This document shows, in pieces, positions 40,122 to 50,008 of a DNA stretch of 64,000 nucleotides; position 1 is the stretch's first letter; each line of letters opens with the position of its first letter. Origin of the DNA: Mucilaginibacter dorajii (GTDB lineage: Bacteria > Bacteroidota > Bacteroidia > Sphingobacteriales > Sphingobacteriaceae); NCBI RefSeq assembly GCF_024808255.1, contig NZ_JANTYS010000004.1, positions 62,001-126,000 of the forward strand, written 5' to 3'. Position numbers and translations under genes: made by a program. The notes below the pieces were generated by a model. That model was given only the letters and a program-made list of their open reading frames with translations, was not told the origin of the DNA and did no database searches.

Positions 40122-41237
40122 ATGAAGAAAATCGCTTTAATCACAGGTATAACAGGTCAGGATGGTGCCTACCTAACCGAACTTCTTTTATCAAAAGGAT
40201 ATGAAGTACATGGTATAAAACGTAGAAGTTCACTTTTTAATACCGATAGGATTGATCATTTATATCAGGATCCTCATGAAAGTAATGTAAAACTTACCTT
40301 GCATTATGGAGATTTAAGTGATTCTACCAACCTTATCCGCATAATTCAACAGGTACAGCCTGATGAAATATACAACTTGGGAGCAATGTCACATGTTAAA
40401 GTGAGCTTTGATACGCCTGAATACACAGCCAATGCTGATGGAATAGGTACATTGCGCCTGCTGGAAGCAATCCGCATTTTAGGATTAGAAAAGAAAACTA
40501 AAATATACCAGGCATCTACATCTGAACTATATGGTTTGGTACAGGCTGTTCCACAGTCAGAAACTACACCTTTTTACCCACGGTCACCTTATGCCGTAGC
40601 TAAAATGTATGCTTACTGGATAACAGTTAACTACCGGGAAGCTTATGGCATTTTCGCTTGCAATGGTATTTTATTTAACCACGAAAGCCCGCTGCGTGGC
40701 GAAACATTTGTAACCCGTAAAATTACGCGTGCTACTTCAAAAATAGCTATGGGGCTGCAGGATAAGCTTTATTTGGGCAATTTAGACGCGCAAAGGGATT
40801 GGGGGCATGCAAAGGATTATGTAGAAGCCATGTACCTGATATTGCAACAGGACGAACCTACAGATTATGTTATTGCCACTGGTGTAACTACTCGTGTACG
40901 CGAGTTTGTTAGAATGGCTTTTGCCGAAGTTGGCATCACCTTAGAGTTTAAAGGCGAAGGTGTTGATGAAAAAGGGTATGTTGTATCTTGCGAATCTCCT
41001 GATTTTCAGGTTGAAATTGGTAAAGAGGTCGTGGCAGTTGATGCGAAATATTTCAGACCTACCGAAGTTGAGTTATTGATTGGTGATCCTACAAAATCAA
41101 AAACTAAATTAGGGTGGGTGCCTAAATACGATTTAAAAATGCTGGTAGAAGATATGATGCAGGCCGATGTTAACCATTTCCGTAAAGAAAAGTTATTAAA
41201 AGAGTCTGGTTACGACATTAAAAATCAGTTTGAATAA
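40122..41237 (+). CDS. gmd: GDP-mannose 4,6-dehydratase
   Basis: Converts GDP-D-mannose to GDP-4-keto-6-deoxymannose, first step to GDP-L-fucose. 371 residues. NADP-binding [34 protein letters not shown], catalytic Tyr-Lys in [10 protein letters not shown], and [16 protein letters not shown] are family hallmarks. It is followed by fcl. GDP-mannose would come from manC at 48.8 kb. Confidence 0.97.
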   Translation: MKKIALITGITGQDGAYLTELLLSKGYEVHGIKRRSSLFNTDRIDHLYQDPHESNVKLTLHYGDLSDSTNLIRIIQQVQPDEIYNLGAMSHVKVSFDTPEYTANADGIGTLRLLEAIRILGLEKKTKIYQASTSELYGLVQAVPQSETTPFYPRSPYAVAKMYAYWITVNYREAYGIFACNGILFNHESPLRGETFVTRKITRATSKIAMGLQDKLYLGNLDAQRDWGHAKDYVEAMYLILQQDEPTDYVIATGVTTRVREFVRMAFAEVGITLEFKGEGVDEKGYVVSCESPDFQVEIGKEVVAVDAKYFRPTEVELLIGDPTKSKTKLGWVPKYDLKMLVEDMMQADVNHFRKEKLLKESGYDIKNQFE

Positions 41238-41305
41238 ACTGATTTTTAATTGTTGATCGTCATTTAAAATATGGTAATAATAGATCCTTTACGGGATCGG
41301 CAATT

Positions 41306-42250
41306 ATGGAAAAGAATAGCAAAATATATATCGCAGGGCATAGGGGTATGGTCGGCTCGGCCATTACCCGGAAGTTGCAGAACGAGGGATTTGAAAACCT
41401 TATTTTAAAAGGATCAAAAGAACTTGATCTTCGCGATCAGAATGCAGTATTGGATTTTTTTAAAACCGAGCAGCCCGATTACGTTTTTCTGGCAGCGGCT
41501 AAAGTGGGGGGGATTATAGCAAATAATACCTACCGGGCCGATTTTTTGTATGAAAACCTGATCATGGAATGTAATATTATACATTCGGCCTATCTTACAA
41601 ACGTTAAAAAACTAATGTTTTTGGGTAGTTCATGTATTTACCCTAAGCTTGCGCCGCAACCGCTCAGGGAAGATTACCTGCTTACCGGCCCGCTTGAAGA
41701 AACTAATGAGCCATACGCTATCGCTAAAATAGCAGGTATTAAAATGTGCGAAACCTATCGTGACCAGTATGGCTGTAACTATATTAGTGTGATGCCAACA
41801 AACCTGTATGGCATTGGCGATAACTATCACCCAACCAACTCGCATGTATTGCCTGCTTTAATCCGTAAGTTTCATGAAGCTAAGGTCAATGGCGAGGAAG
41901 CTGTAACCATTTGGGGAACCGGAAGCCCTAAAAGGGAGTTTTTATATGCAGATGATCTTGCCGAGGCCTGCTTGTTTTTAATGGAAACTTATAACGGGAA
42001 AGAACTCGTTAACGTAGGCACCGGCGAAGATTTAACCATAGCCGAACTTGCCAACCTTGTAAAAAATATTGTAGGATTTGAAGGGGAGTTGAAGTTTGAT
42101 ACCTCAAAACCTGATGGCACGCCGCGTAAGTTAATGGATGTTAACAAGCTGCATAATTTGGGCTGGAAGCACCATACCAGCCTTGAGGAAGGTGTTCTAT
42201 CGGCATATAACGATTTTACTGATAAAAGCAAAGTACACAGTGAGCGATAG
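41306..42250 (+). CDS. fcl: GDP-L-fucose synthase
   Basis: 3,5-epimerase/4-reductase producing GDP-L-fucose. 314 residues. NADP-binding [14 protein letters not shown], the [15 protein letters not shown] segment, and the catalytic Tyr-Lys in [13 protein letters not shown] are present, with [14 protein letters not shown] downstream. The gene lies 68 nt after gmd. A weak hairpin (TGTCAGG 42275-42281 with CCTGACA 42295-42301) followed by a T-rich stretch comes after it and may terminate this unit. Confidence 0.96.
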   Translation: MEKNSKIYIAGHRGMVGSAITRKLQNEGFENLILKGSKELDLRDQNAVLDFFKTEQPDYVFLAAAKVGGIIANNTYRADFLYENLIMECNIIHSAYLTNVKKLMFLGSSCIYPKLAPQPLREDYLLTGPLEETNEPYAIAKIAGIKMCETYRDQYGCNYISVMPTNLYGIGDNYHPTNSHVLPALIRKFHEAKVNGEEAVTIWGTGSPKREFLYADDLAEACLFLMETYNGKELVNVGTGEDLTIAELANLVKNIVGFEGELKFDTSKPDGTPRKLMDVNKLHNLGWKHHTSLEEGVLSAYNDFTDKSKVHSER

Positions 42251-42333
42251 ATATTGCGCTTAAATAATAATATCTGTCAGGTGGTCTATGTTAGCCTGAC
42301 AATCAATTTGTTCTTATTTTCTTTTTACAGGCA

Positions 42334-42383
42334 TGTGAACATGATTTTATTTGCCTCAATAGGTAAATAAAATTATGTTCACA
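42334..42383. repeat. 22-bp hairpin in the fcl–ugd gap
   Basis: The arms 42334-42355 and 42362-42383 pair at all 22 positions, with two G·U pairs, around a 6-nt loop. The outer nine bases TGTGAACAT/ATGTTCACA and the next ATTTTATTT/AAATAAAAT are exact. No T-run follows. It is 119 nt before the ugd start and may be a transcript-stabilising element, a processing site or the relic of a mobile repeat. Confidence 0.8.
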
Positions 42384-42502
42384 CTGTTTAATACCGGGTA
42401 TTTAGATACAAACAAAAACCTTGGTAGCTTATTAGCGTAAGTAAGTATAACAAACAATATCTTTATATTCTTAAACTAAAATATTAACAACCTCATAAGT
42501 GT

Positions 42503-43903
42503 ATGTCTCAAATCACTAAAATTTGTTGTATAGGTGCTGGTTATGTCGGTGGACCAACCATGGCTATGATCGCGAAAAAATGTCCTCATATTAAAGTTAC
42601 AGTTGTTGATCTTAATGAACAACGTATAGCGGCATGGAATGATCCGGATGTTGAGAATATTCCGGTGTATGAACCTGGCTTAAGTGAGGTTGTGGCTGAA
42701 GCCAGGGGACGTAACTTGTTTTTCTCTACAGATGTGGATGCGGCTATTGATGAAGCAGAAATGGTCTTTATCTCTGTAAACACTCCAACCAAAACCTATG
42801 GTGCGGGTAAAGGACAGGCAGCTGATTTGAAATGGATTGAGCTTTGCGCAAGGCAGATTGCACGCGTGTCAAAAGATAATAAGATCATCGTTGAAAAATC
42901 AACCCTGCCGGTAAGAACGGCAAGTGCTATAAAAGATATTCTGATGCATACCGGAAATGGTTCCCAGTTTCAAATTTTATCTAATCCGGAGTTTCTTGCC
43001 GAAGGTACTGCTGTGGAGGATCTGGATGCACCTGATCGTGTTTTAATTGGTGGTGACAGCACGGCTGAAGGCCAAACCGCAATTCAGGCGCTTGTAGATG
43101 TTTATGCCAATTGGATTCCGAGAGAACGGATCTTAACTACCAATGTTTGGTCGTCAGAGTTATCTAAATTAACGGCTAACGCGTTTCTTGCCCAGCGTGT
43201 GTCTTCAATAAATTCGCTTACCGAGCTTTGCGAAAAAACTGAAGCCGACATTAATGAAGTTGCAAGGGCAATCGGTACCGATAGTCGTATCGGGCCTAAG
43301 TTTTTAAAAGCTTCTGTTGGTTTTGGCGGTTCCTGTTTTCAAAAGGATATTTTAAACCTGGTATACATAGCCCGTACTTATGGCTTGCAGGAAGTAGCCG
43401 ATTACTGGGAGCAGGTTATCATCATGAATGATCATCAGAAAAAACGCTTTGCTAACCAAATGATCAGGGAGTTATATAATACCGTTAATGGGAAAAAAAT
43501 AAGCTTTTTGGGTTGGGCCTTTAAAAAAGATACCAATGATACCCGGGAATCGGCAGCAATTTACGTAGCAGATCATTTGTTGCATGAGCAAGCGCAAATT
43601 ATGGTTTATGATCCAAAGGTACTGGAAGGGCAGATTTATTTTGACCTCGACTACCTGGGTACCAGAACATCCGAAGAAAATAAAAAAGGGGTTAGCGTTA
43701 TAAATGATCCTTATGAGGCATGTAAAGGGGCTCACGCTATAGCTGTACTAACCGAGTGGGATGAATTTAAAGATTACGATTGGCAAAAGATTTACGATAG
43801 TATGCTGAAGCCTGCAAAAATATTTGATGGTCGTAATTTACTTGATGCAAATAAACTAAGATCAATAGGTTTCATTGTACAATCTATAGGTACTAAAAGC
43901 TAA
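42503..43903 (+). CDS. ugd: UDP-glucose 6-dehydrogenase
   Basis: Oxidises UDP-glucose to UDP-glucuronate. 466 residues, matching the longer animal-like form. NAD-binding [22 protein letters not shown], and the catalytic Cys in [14 protein letters not shown] are clear. Its product can feed the UDP-glucuronate 4-epimerase at 29.6 kb. The gene is set off from fcl by a 252-nt gap with two hairpins and ends at a strong terminator, so it is probably its own unit. Confidence 0.96.
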   Translation: MSQITKICCIGAGYVGGPTMAMIAKKCPHIKVTVVDLNEQRIAAWNDPDVENIPVYEPGLSEVVAEARGRNLFFSTDVDAAIDEAEMVFISVNTPTKTYGAGKGQAADLKWIELCARQIARVSKDNKIIVEKSTLPVRTASAIKDILMHTGNGSQFQILSNPEFLAEGTAVEDLDAPDRVLIGGDSTAEGQTAIQALVDVYANWIPRERILTTNVWSSELSKLTANAFLAQRVSSINSLTELCEKTEADINEVARAIGTDSRIGPKFLKASVGFGGSCFQKDILNLVYIARTYGLQEVADYWEQVIIMNDHQKKRFANQMIRELYNTVNGKKISFLGWAFKKDTNDTRESAAIYVADHLLHEQAQIMVYDPKVLEGQIYFDLDYLGTRTSEENKKGVSVINDPYEACKGAHAIAVLTEWDEFKDYDWQKIYDSMLKPAKIFDGRNLLDANKLRSIGFIVQSIGTKS

Positions 43904-43930
43904 CCTATAATTTGCGCTGAATAATAAAAT

Positions 43931-43966
43931 AAAAACGGGCTGACCTGCGTCAGCCCGTTTTTTGTA
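43931..43966 (+). terminator. Rho-independent terminator after ugd
   Basis: AAAAACGGGCTGAC (43931-43944) pairs perfectly with GTCAGCCCGTTTTT around a CTGC loop. The T-run follows directly. It lies 27 nt after the ugd stop and ends the polysaccharide precursor block. Confidence 0.94.
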
Positions 43967-43972
43967 TTTTTG
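43965..43972 (+). promoter_or_regulatory. Putative -7 box (TAnnTTTG) upstream of lhgO
   Basis: TATTTTTG matches TAnnTTTG and is followed by CACTGCC. It lies 69 nt before the lhgO ATG and immediately after the ugd terminator, as expected for a separate promoter. No clear -33 TTG is present. Confidence 0.45.
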
Positions 43973-44041
43973 CACTGCCTTGAAACCAGATAAGCTTAAA
44001 CGTAAATTAACGTTATTAAGGTAACTTGGAGTAATCAAACT

Positions 44042-45259
44042 ATGGAAAACGTATATGACCTCATCATTGTAGGCGGCGGTATAGTTGGTATGGCCACAGC
44101 CTACAAGATCAACACCCGTAACCCCGAAAAAAAAATCCTGGTTTTAGAGAAGGAGAGCGAAGTGGCGGCACATCAAACAGGGCATAACTCGGGAGTCATT
44201 CACTCTGGTATATATTATAAGCCAAACTCCTATAAAGCCAAACTTTGTGTAGAAGGCAGGCGGGAACTGGTAGCGTTTGCAAAAGAGCATAACGTTCCTC
44301 ATGACATTTGCGGAAAAATCATTGTAGCCACCAAACCATCTGAGTTGGAGTACATGAACAAAGTGTTTAACAATGGGATTGCCAATGGAGTGGAAGGCAT
44401 TGAAAAGATAAGTGCCGAAAAGATAAAAGAAATAGAGCCTTATTGTGTGGGGATTGAAGGCATTTGGGTGCCTTGCACGGGCATTATCAGCTTTGCTGCA
44501 GTTACCCGTAAATATCGCGAGCTATTTGAAGCTCGTTTTTCGCAAAGTAAAGTACTGACCAATTGCGCTGCTAAGGCATTTGAACATCATGATTGCTATA
44601 CCACGGTAGTAACCAGCAAAGGCAGCTTTAACGGTAAATATTTAATTACCGCCGGAGGCCTGCAGGCCGATAGGCTTACCATGGGGGCCGGTGTTAAAAC
44701 TGATGCTCGGATAGTAGGTTTCCGCGGCGATTATTATGATTTGACAGAGCAGGGGAAAAGCAAGGTTAAAAACCTCATTTACCCGGTACCTAACCCCGAG
44801 TTTCCTTTTCTTGGCGTACACTTTACCCGCATGATTGATGGAACAGTAGAGTGTGGGCCTAACGCTGTATTTGTATTTAAGCGGGAAGGCTATAATAAAA
44901 CGGATTTTTCCTTAGGCGATACCATTGAGGCATTAAAGTTTAAAGGAACCTGGCAGCTGTTTTATAAGCACTGGCGATTCGGGCTTGATGAGTATCAGCG
45001 GGCCTTTTCAAAAAAGAAATTTTTAACCGGTTTACAGCAACTCATCCCAAGCTTAACCATGGAAGATTTGCAACCCGGCAGGGCAGGTGTGCGGGCCATG
45101 GCCATATCTCCCGAAGGCGAAACTTTAGATGATTTTAAGATAGAGGCCCAGGGTAACATGCTGCATGTGTTAAACGCTCCTTCACCGGCAGCAACAGCAT
45201 CATTGGGCATTGGCAATGCCATTGCCGATATGGCTGCCGAGCGATTTTCTTTTAATTAA
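44042..45259 (+). CDS. lhgO: L-2-hydroxyglutarate oxidase
   Basis: FAD-dependent membrane-associated enzyme that returns L-2-hydroxyglutarate, a side product of metabolism, to 2-oxoglutarate. 405 residues. FAD-binding DLIIVGGGIVGMATA is at the N-terminus. HQTGHNSGVIHSGIYYKP and the C-terminal GVRAMAISPEGETLDDF are typical of the LhgO branch. It has its own promoter box and is flanked by strong terminators on both sides, so it is monocistronic and unconnected to the sugar genes. Confidence 0.94.
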   Translation: MENVYDLIIVGGGIVGMATAYKINTRNPEKKILVLEKESEVAAHQTGHNSGVIHSGIYYKPNSYKAKLCVEGRRELVAFAKEHNVPHDICGKIIVATKPSELEYMNKVFNNGIANGVEGIEKISAEKIKEIEPYCVGIEGIWVPCTGIISFAAVTRKYRELFEARFSQSKVLTNCAAKAFEHHDCYTTVVTSKGSFNGKYLITAGGLQADRLTMGAGVKTDARIVGFRGDYYDLTEQGKSKVKNLIYPVPNPEFPFLGVHFTRMIDGTVECGPNAVFVFKREGYNKTDFSLGDTIEALKFKGTWQLFYKHWRFGLDEYQRAFSKKKFLTGLQQLIPSLTMEDLQPGRAGVRAMAISPEGETLDDFKIEAQGNMLHVLNAPSPAATASLGIGNAIADMAAERFSFN

Positions 45260-45276
45260 ATATAGATTTATTAACC

Positions 45277-45317
45277 CGAAAGGCCTGCAAAACTTATTTG
45301 CAGGCCTTTCGTTTTTT
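45277..45317 (+). terminator. Rho-independent terminator after lhgO
   Basis: CGAAAGGCCTGCAAA (45277-45291) pairs perfectly with TTTGCAGGCCTTTCG (45297-45311) around ACTTA, 15 bp, followed by six T. It lies 17 nt after the lhgO stop. Confidence 0.95.
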
Positions 45318-45422
45318 AATGTAACAGGTTATTTACTTTTATTGTTGTTATTATACTTAATTGAAAATTAAACCATTGATGTTTGCCTGTGTCATAGTAT
45401 TGTAATTGGTTAATAATTTGAT

Positions 45423-47318
45423 ATGAGATCAATAAAAAGCGTCATTATACCGGCATTAGTTTTAATGGGGGGCTTGTTATTATTATCTTCATTTTATGGT
45501 AGACATAACGGTAACGAGATATCTAAATTCCCCTATAAACAGGCGGGTTTAACCAAACAACAGGCTGCAGCACATTTGCTAAGCCGTTTTACCTACGGCG
45601 CTACACCCGGCGAAGTAGATGAGGTTGCTAATGAGGGTTTAGAAAAATGGTTTAGCCAGCAGTTGGATGCTAAACTCCCCGATGATTCACTTAACCAGCA
45701 ATTAGATAAGTTTGATGCACTTAGACTAAGCAACGAGCAAATTACCAACATATACCCGCGCCCTGGGCTGGTTGCTCAAAGAGCAGTTAAAGAAGGTTTA
45801 ATTAACAAAGATTCTATCCAATCAAATAAACCGGCTTACAAAAAATTGCTTCAGGATTATATGGATAAGAATGGGATGAAGCCCCAGCAGGAACTTTTCA
45901 GGCAGTTTATTAACCAAAAAATATTAAGGGCTGCTTATAGTAACAATCAGTTGCAGGAGGTAATGACCAGCTTTTGGTTTAATCATTTTAACGTATCCAT
46001 CACCAAAAATCAATGTGCCGAATTTATCCCGGATTATGAGCGCGATGTGATCCGTCCGAATGCCTTAGGCAAATTTGGCGATCTTTTGTTAGCCACTGCC
46101 AAATCGCCGGCTATGCTTTATTATCTCGATAACTTCAGCAGCTCATCGGCCATTGAACAAAAACCGCAAATAATGGCCGTTAACATGGCCGATACCGGCA
46201 AGCAAGCGATGCTGCTCAATAAACTCAAGAAAGCAAGACAGCAACGCGGCCTCAACGAAAATTATGCCCGCGAGGTAATGGAACTCCATACCCTGGGTGT
46301 TGATGGCGGGTATACACAGCAGGATGTTACCCAGGCGGCCAAAATACTCACCGGCTGGACGGTTTATCCCATGGGCGAATACGGTAAAGGGAACAATGTT
46401 ATGAACGCTATCAATCGCGGTAATCTGGCTAATGGCCTGGTGCATGATGGCGATTTCCTATTTGTGCCCAACCGGCATGATCAGGGCGAAAAAACTGTTT
46501 TAAGCAGACATTTTGCAGGTAATGGTGGTTACGACGAAGGCGTACAATTATTAAATATGCTGGCACACAATCCATCCACAGCAAAATTTATATCGCGCAA
46601 GCTGGCGGTACGTTTTGTGAGCGATACTCCACCACAAACCCTGATTGATAAAATGGCCAAAACATTTTTAAGTGGCGATGGCGATATCAAACAGGTATTG
46701 ATTACCATGGTATCGGCACCGGAGTTTTGGTCCAAAACTGCTTTACGTCAGAAAACCAAGTCGCCGTTTGAACTGGCTATTAATACCGTGCGTAGCTTAA
46801 ATGCGCAGGTAACACAGCCCTACCAATTATATAACTGGATAAATCGCATGGGCGAAAAGGTTTATTATTATCAGGCACCAACCGGTTTCCCGGATAAAGG
46901 GCAATACTGGATAAATACCGGTGCATTATTAAACAGGATGAATTTTGGTTTAGCCTTTGCATCAGGCCGGGTCCCCGGTGTAAAGTTCGACTTGTTGAAA
47001 CTGAATAAAGGGCACGAACCTGAAAGTACCCAGGCTGCCCTGGTTACCTACAGTAAGATCATTATGCCCGAGCGGCCACTGGATAAAACCATTCAACAAC
47101 TTAGCCCAATGCTTAACGATCCGCAATTGATGGCGAAGGTGGATAAGGCGAGCAAAAGCAGCACGTCACCGGTAAAAGACGCCCTCTTGATGGTTGGCGA
47201 TTCGGCCGGGCGGAAGGCTAAAATGGTAGTTATGCCTAAGGTAGAGGATACCAAAGCATCAATGATGGCGCAGGTGGTGGGCATTATTATAGGATCGCCA
47301 GAATATCAAAGACGTTAA
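45423..47318 (+). CDS. DUF1800 family protein
   Basis: 631 residues. A hydrophobic N-terminal segment (IKSVIIPALVLMGGLLLLSS) suggests export or membrane anchoring. Family features include AAHLLSRFTYGATPGEVDEV, a SFWFNHFNVSITKNQ segment, ENYAREVMELHTLGVDGGYT and HDQGEKTVL. DUF1800 has no settled biochemical function that I know of; it is nearly always paired with a DUF1501 gene, as here 20 nt downstream. The two proteins are probably an exported complex. Confidence 0.9.
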   Translation: MRSIKSVIIPALVLMGGLLLLSSFYGRHNGNEISKFPYKQAGLTKQQAAAHLLSRFTYGATPGEVDEVANEGLEKWFSQQLDAKLPDDSLNQQLDKFDALRLSNEQITNIYPRPGLVAQRAVKEGLINKDSIQSNKPAYKKLLQDYMDKNGMKPQQELFRQFINQKILRAAYSNNQLQEVMTSFWFNHFNVSITKNQCAEFIPDYERDVIRPNALGKFGDLLLATAKSPAMLYYLDNFSSSSAIEQKPQIMAVNMADTGKQAMLLNKLKKARQQRGLNENYAREVMELHTLGVDGGYTQQDVTQAAKILTGWTVYPMGEYGKGNNVMNAINRGNLANGLVHDGDFLFVPNRHDQGEKTVLSRHFAGNGGYDEGVQLLNMLAHNPSTAKFISRKLAVRFVSDTPPQTLIDKMAKTFLSGDGDIKQVLITMVSAPEFWSKTALRQKTKSPFELAINTVRSLNAQVTQPYQLYNWINRMGEKVYYYQAPTGFPDKGQYWINTGALLNRMNFGLAFASGRVPGVKFDLLKLNKGHEPESTQAALVTYSKIIMPERPLDKTIQQLSPMLNDPQLMAKVDKASKSSTSPVKDALLMVGDSAGRKAKMVVMPKVEDTKASMMAQVVGIIIGSPEYQRR

Positions 47319-47338
47319 ACCTCATAAATTAAAACATC

Positions 47339-48613
47339 ATGTTATCAAGAAGGGGATTTTTAAAAGCAGGCGGATTAACCTTGTTTGGCGTTGGTTTAAT
47401 GGGTGGCATTCCAGCTTTTATTGCCGAGGCCGCCGCGCAGGATAAGATAATTGCTCCCTATAAAAAGGGCAAAACATTGGTGTGTATTTTTCAGCGTGGG
47501 GCGATGGACGGGTTGATGGCCGTTACCCCCTTTACAGATCAATACCTTAAAGAGGCTCGTCCGGGTTTATTTATGGATGCTGCCAAAAATGGGAATGATA
47601 ATCCATTAATTGACTTGGACGGCAGATTTGGCCTTCACCCTTCAATGAAAGCTTTTGAGCCCATGTTTCGCGAAAAAAGATTGGGAATTGTGCATGGCAT
47701 AGGATCGCCGAACAACACCCGCTCGCATTTTGACGCGCAAGACTATATGGAAAGCGGTACACCGTTTAATAAAGGCACCGCAAGCGGCTGGCTTAATCGT
47801 GCCGTGGGCTTGCTTGGGCACGATGCATTAACGCCATTTACGGCGGTGAGCCTTACATCGGCTATGCCGCGTTCTTTTTATGGCGATAACCCCACTGTGG
47901 CCATCAGCAACCTGCAGGATTTTGCTTTGCAGATGCGTGGTAACCCAATGGGCGCTAACCTGGCCGCTAAAAGCTTTGAGGAGCTCTATGATCAAACCGC
48001 ACCCGGTTTATTGAAAGATACCGGCAAAGAAAGCTTTGATGCCTTAAAGATGCTGCAAAAGGCCGATGTTAAAAATTATGCTCCTGCTAATGGTGCTGTT
48101 TATCCAAACTCGGCATTGGGTAATTCGTTAAAGCAGATTGCGCAGCTGATAAAAATGAATGTGGGTTTAGAGGTTGCCTTTGCCGAATCTAACGGTTGGG
48201 ATACCCACTTTAACCAGGGCACCGGTAATGGTATTTTTGCCCGCAATGTGGCCGACTTAAGTAACAGCATGATGGCCTTTTGGACAGATATTGGCAGCAA
48301 TTACCAGGACGACGTAACCATAATGACCATGACCGAGTTTGGCCGCACCGTTCATCAAAATGGAACCGGTGGGACGGATCACGGACGCGCTTCCTGCAAT
48401 TTTATTTTGGGCAACGCCGTTAATGGCGGATTGGTGCATGGCAGCATGCAGCCGCTTGCGACAGAAAACCTGGAAGACGGCCGGGACCTTGCCGTTACCA
48501 CCGATTTTAGAAACGTGTTTAGTGAAGTTGCTGATAAACACTTGAAGATAAATAACGATAAAGTTTTGTTCCCCGATTTTACGGCTAAGCCAATTGGTGT
48601 ATTTAAGGCATAG
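47339..48613 (+). CDS. DUF1501 family protein (Tat-exported)
   Basis: 424 residues, a family related to alkaline-phosphatase/sulfatase-like folds by annotation. The N-terminus has a twin-arginine motif, SRRGFLKAGG, then a hydrophobic run ending GIPAFIAEAAA, so export through Tat is predicted. Conserved features: CIFQRGAMDGLMAV, NTRSHFDAQDYME, WDTHFNQG and TEFGRTVHQNGTGGTDHGRA, which look like metal-ligand segments (Asp/His). It is the partner of the preceding DUF1800 gene; the function is unknown. Confidence 0.9.
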   Translation: MLSRRGFLKAGGLTLFGVGLMGGIPAFIAEAAAQDKIIAPYKKGKTLVCIFQRGAMDGLMAVTPFTDQYLKEARPGLFMDAAKNGNDNPLIDLDGRFGLHPSMKAFEPMFREKRLGIVHGIGSPNNTRSHFDAQDYMESGTPFNKGTASGWLNRAVGLLGHDALTPFTAVSLTSAMPRSFYGDNPTVAISNLQDFALQMRGNPMGANLAAKSFEELYDQTAPGLLKDTGKESFDALKMLQKADVKNYAPANGAVYPNSALGNSLKQIAQLIKMNVGLEVAFAESNGWDTHFNQGTGNGIFARNVADLSNSMMAFWTDIGSNYQDDVTIMTMTEFGRTVHQNGTGGTDHGRASCNFILGNAVNGGLVHGSMQPLATENLEDGRDLAVTTDFRNVFSEVADKHLKINNDKVLFPDFTAKPIGVFKA

Positions 48614-48646
48614 ATGCTAATTAAATGAATAAATGGCATCACGATC

Positions 48647-48677
48647 CCGGCTAATAATACTGGCCGGAATTTTTTTT
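48647..48677 (+). terminator. Terminator after the DUF1501 gene
   Basis: CCGGCT (48647-48652) pairs with TGGCCGG bases 48662-48667, a short 6-bp stem with one G·U and a 9-nt loop, followed by eight or more T with a two-base AA spacer. Weak stem but good T-run. Confidence 0.6.
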
Positions 48678-48813
48678 GTTTTATGTACAGTTATTATACA
48701 ATTTAATAATTTATAATGAAACTATGCCTTTATTAAAATTGTTAATGTATTTTAGCATTGATCGTTACAATATCGATTATGTTATATAATCAGCATAATT
48801 CTTAAAATCACAC

Positions 48814-49899
48814 ATGAACAAAAACTACTATGCCATCATCATGGCAGGCGGAATAGGCAGCCGTTTTTGGCCCATCAGTCGCACATCGCACCCTAAACAG
48901 TTTATCGATATTCTTGGAACCGGCAAAACCTTAATTCAAAACACCTACGAACGTTTCCTTAAAGTTTGTCCTAAAGAAAATATTTACGTAGTAACCAACG
49001 AGAATTATACCAAACTGGTAAAAACGCAGCTTCCGGATATGGAAGACCAGCAGATATTGACTGAACCGGTAATGCGTAACACCGCGCCATGCGTGGCTTA
49101 CGGCTGTTTTAAAATAGAAAACTTAAACCCCGATGCGGCCATCGTAGTAGCGCCATCTGATCAGCAGATACTGGATGAAGATGCGTTTGTAAACTCCATC
49201 CTCCGATCATTAGAAACCGCTACAGCAAACGATTGCCTGGTAACCTTAGGTATTAAACCATCAAGACCGGATACCGGTTACGGTTACATTCAATACACTG
49301 ATAATACCATCAACGAAGATTTTCATAAAGTGAAAACCTTTACCGAGAAACCAACGCTGGAGATAGCCAAAACCTTCATCCAAAGCGGCGACTTTTTGTG
49401 GAACGCGGGCATCTTTGTATGGTCGGCCAAAGCGATAGTAAAAGCATTTGAGCAGTATTTGCCGGATATGCACGAGATTTTTGCAGATGCCCGCCCGGTT
49501 TACAATACCGAAAACGAGCGAAACCATATCAACCAGGCCTACCAGCAATGTATCAATATTTCGATAGATTATGGGGTGATGGAAAAAGCGGATAATGTTT
49601 ATGTATTACCTTCAGATTTTGGCTGGAGCGATTTGGGTACCTGGGCGTCTATTTATGATCTTGCCGAAAAAGACTATGTAGGCAACGCGGTGATCCCTTC
49701 AGAAAAGGTGATCATGTACGATTCATCAAACTGTATGGTAAATGTACCCGGCGAAAAGCTGGTGATCCTAAAAGGCTTGCATGATTTCATTGTAGTTGAA
49801 TCAAACAATACCCTGCTTATTTGCCCCCGCGACCAGGAGCAAAACGTAAAACAGGTAGTAGCAGATGTGAAGAGCAAGTTTGGGGCGAAGTATATTTAG
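48814..49899 (+). CDS. manC: Mannose-1-phosphate guanylyltransferase
   Basis: Makes GDP-mannose, substrate of gmd and a possible direct donor. 361 residues, the short single-domain form without the isomerase half. Signature AIIMAGGIGSRFWPISR at the N-terminus with HPKQF; later APSDQQ, TFTEKP, FLWNAGIFVW and SDFGWSDLGTW. It stands alone, 6.6 kb from gmd/fcl. A leader of about 200 nt separates it from the preceding terminator. Confidence 0.95.
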   Translation: MNKNYYAIIMAGGIGSRFWPISRTSHPKQFIDILGTGKTLIQNTYERFLKVCPKENIYVVTNENYTKLVKTQLPDMEDQQILTEPVMRNTAPCVAYGCFKIENLNPDAAIVVAPSDQQILDEDAFVNSILRSLETATANDCLVTLGIKPSRPDTGYGYIQYTDNTINEDFHKVKTFTEKPTLEIAKTFIQSGDFLWNAGIFVWSAKAIVKAFEQYLPDMHEIFADARPVYNTENERNHINQAYQQCINISIDYGVMEKADNVYVLPSDFGWSDLGTWASIYDLAEKDYVGNAVIPSEKVIMYDSSNCMVNVPGEKLVILKGLHDFIVVESNNTLLICPRDQEQNVKQVVADVKSKFGAKYI

Positions 49900-49904
49900 A
49901 GGTT

Positions 49905-49933
49905 AGTGAGTGGTTGATTGAGTGAGTGGTTGA
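49905..49933 (+). repeat. Direct repeat after manC
   Basis: AGTGAGTGGTTGA occurs twice (49905-49917 and 49921-49933), beginning 6 nt after the manC stop. It resembles one arm of the cassette-type intergenic elements elsewhere in the window, but no complementary arm is seen. Confidence 0.5.
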
Positions 49934-49980
49934 CTAAGTTGCAAGCCCCTGATAGAAAGCTTATTTTAAAGTAGTATTTG

Positions 49981-50008
49981 AAAACCCGGTTAACAGTCGG
50001 GTTTTTTT
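49981..50008 (+). terminator. Rho-independent terminator after manC
   Basis: AAAACCCG (49981-49988) pairs with CGGGTTTT (49998-50005) around a 9-nt loop, followed by more T. It lies 82 nt after the manC stop. Confidence 0.85.
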
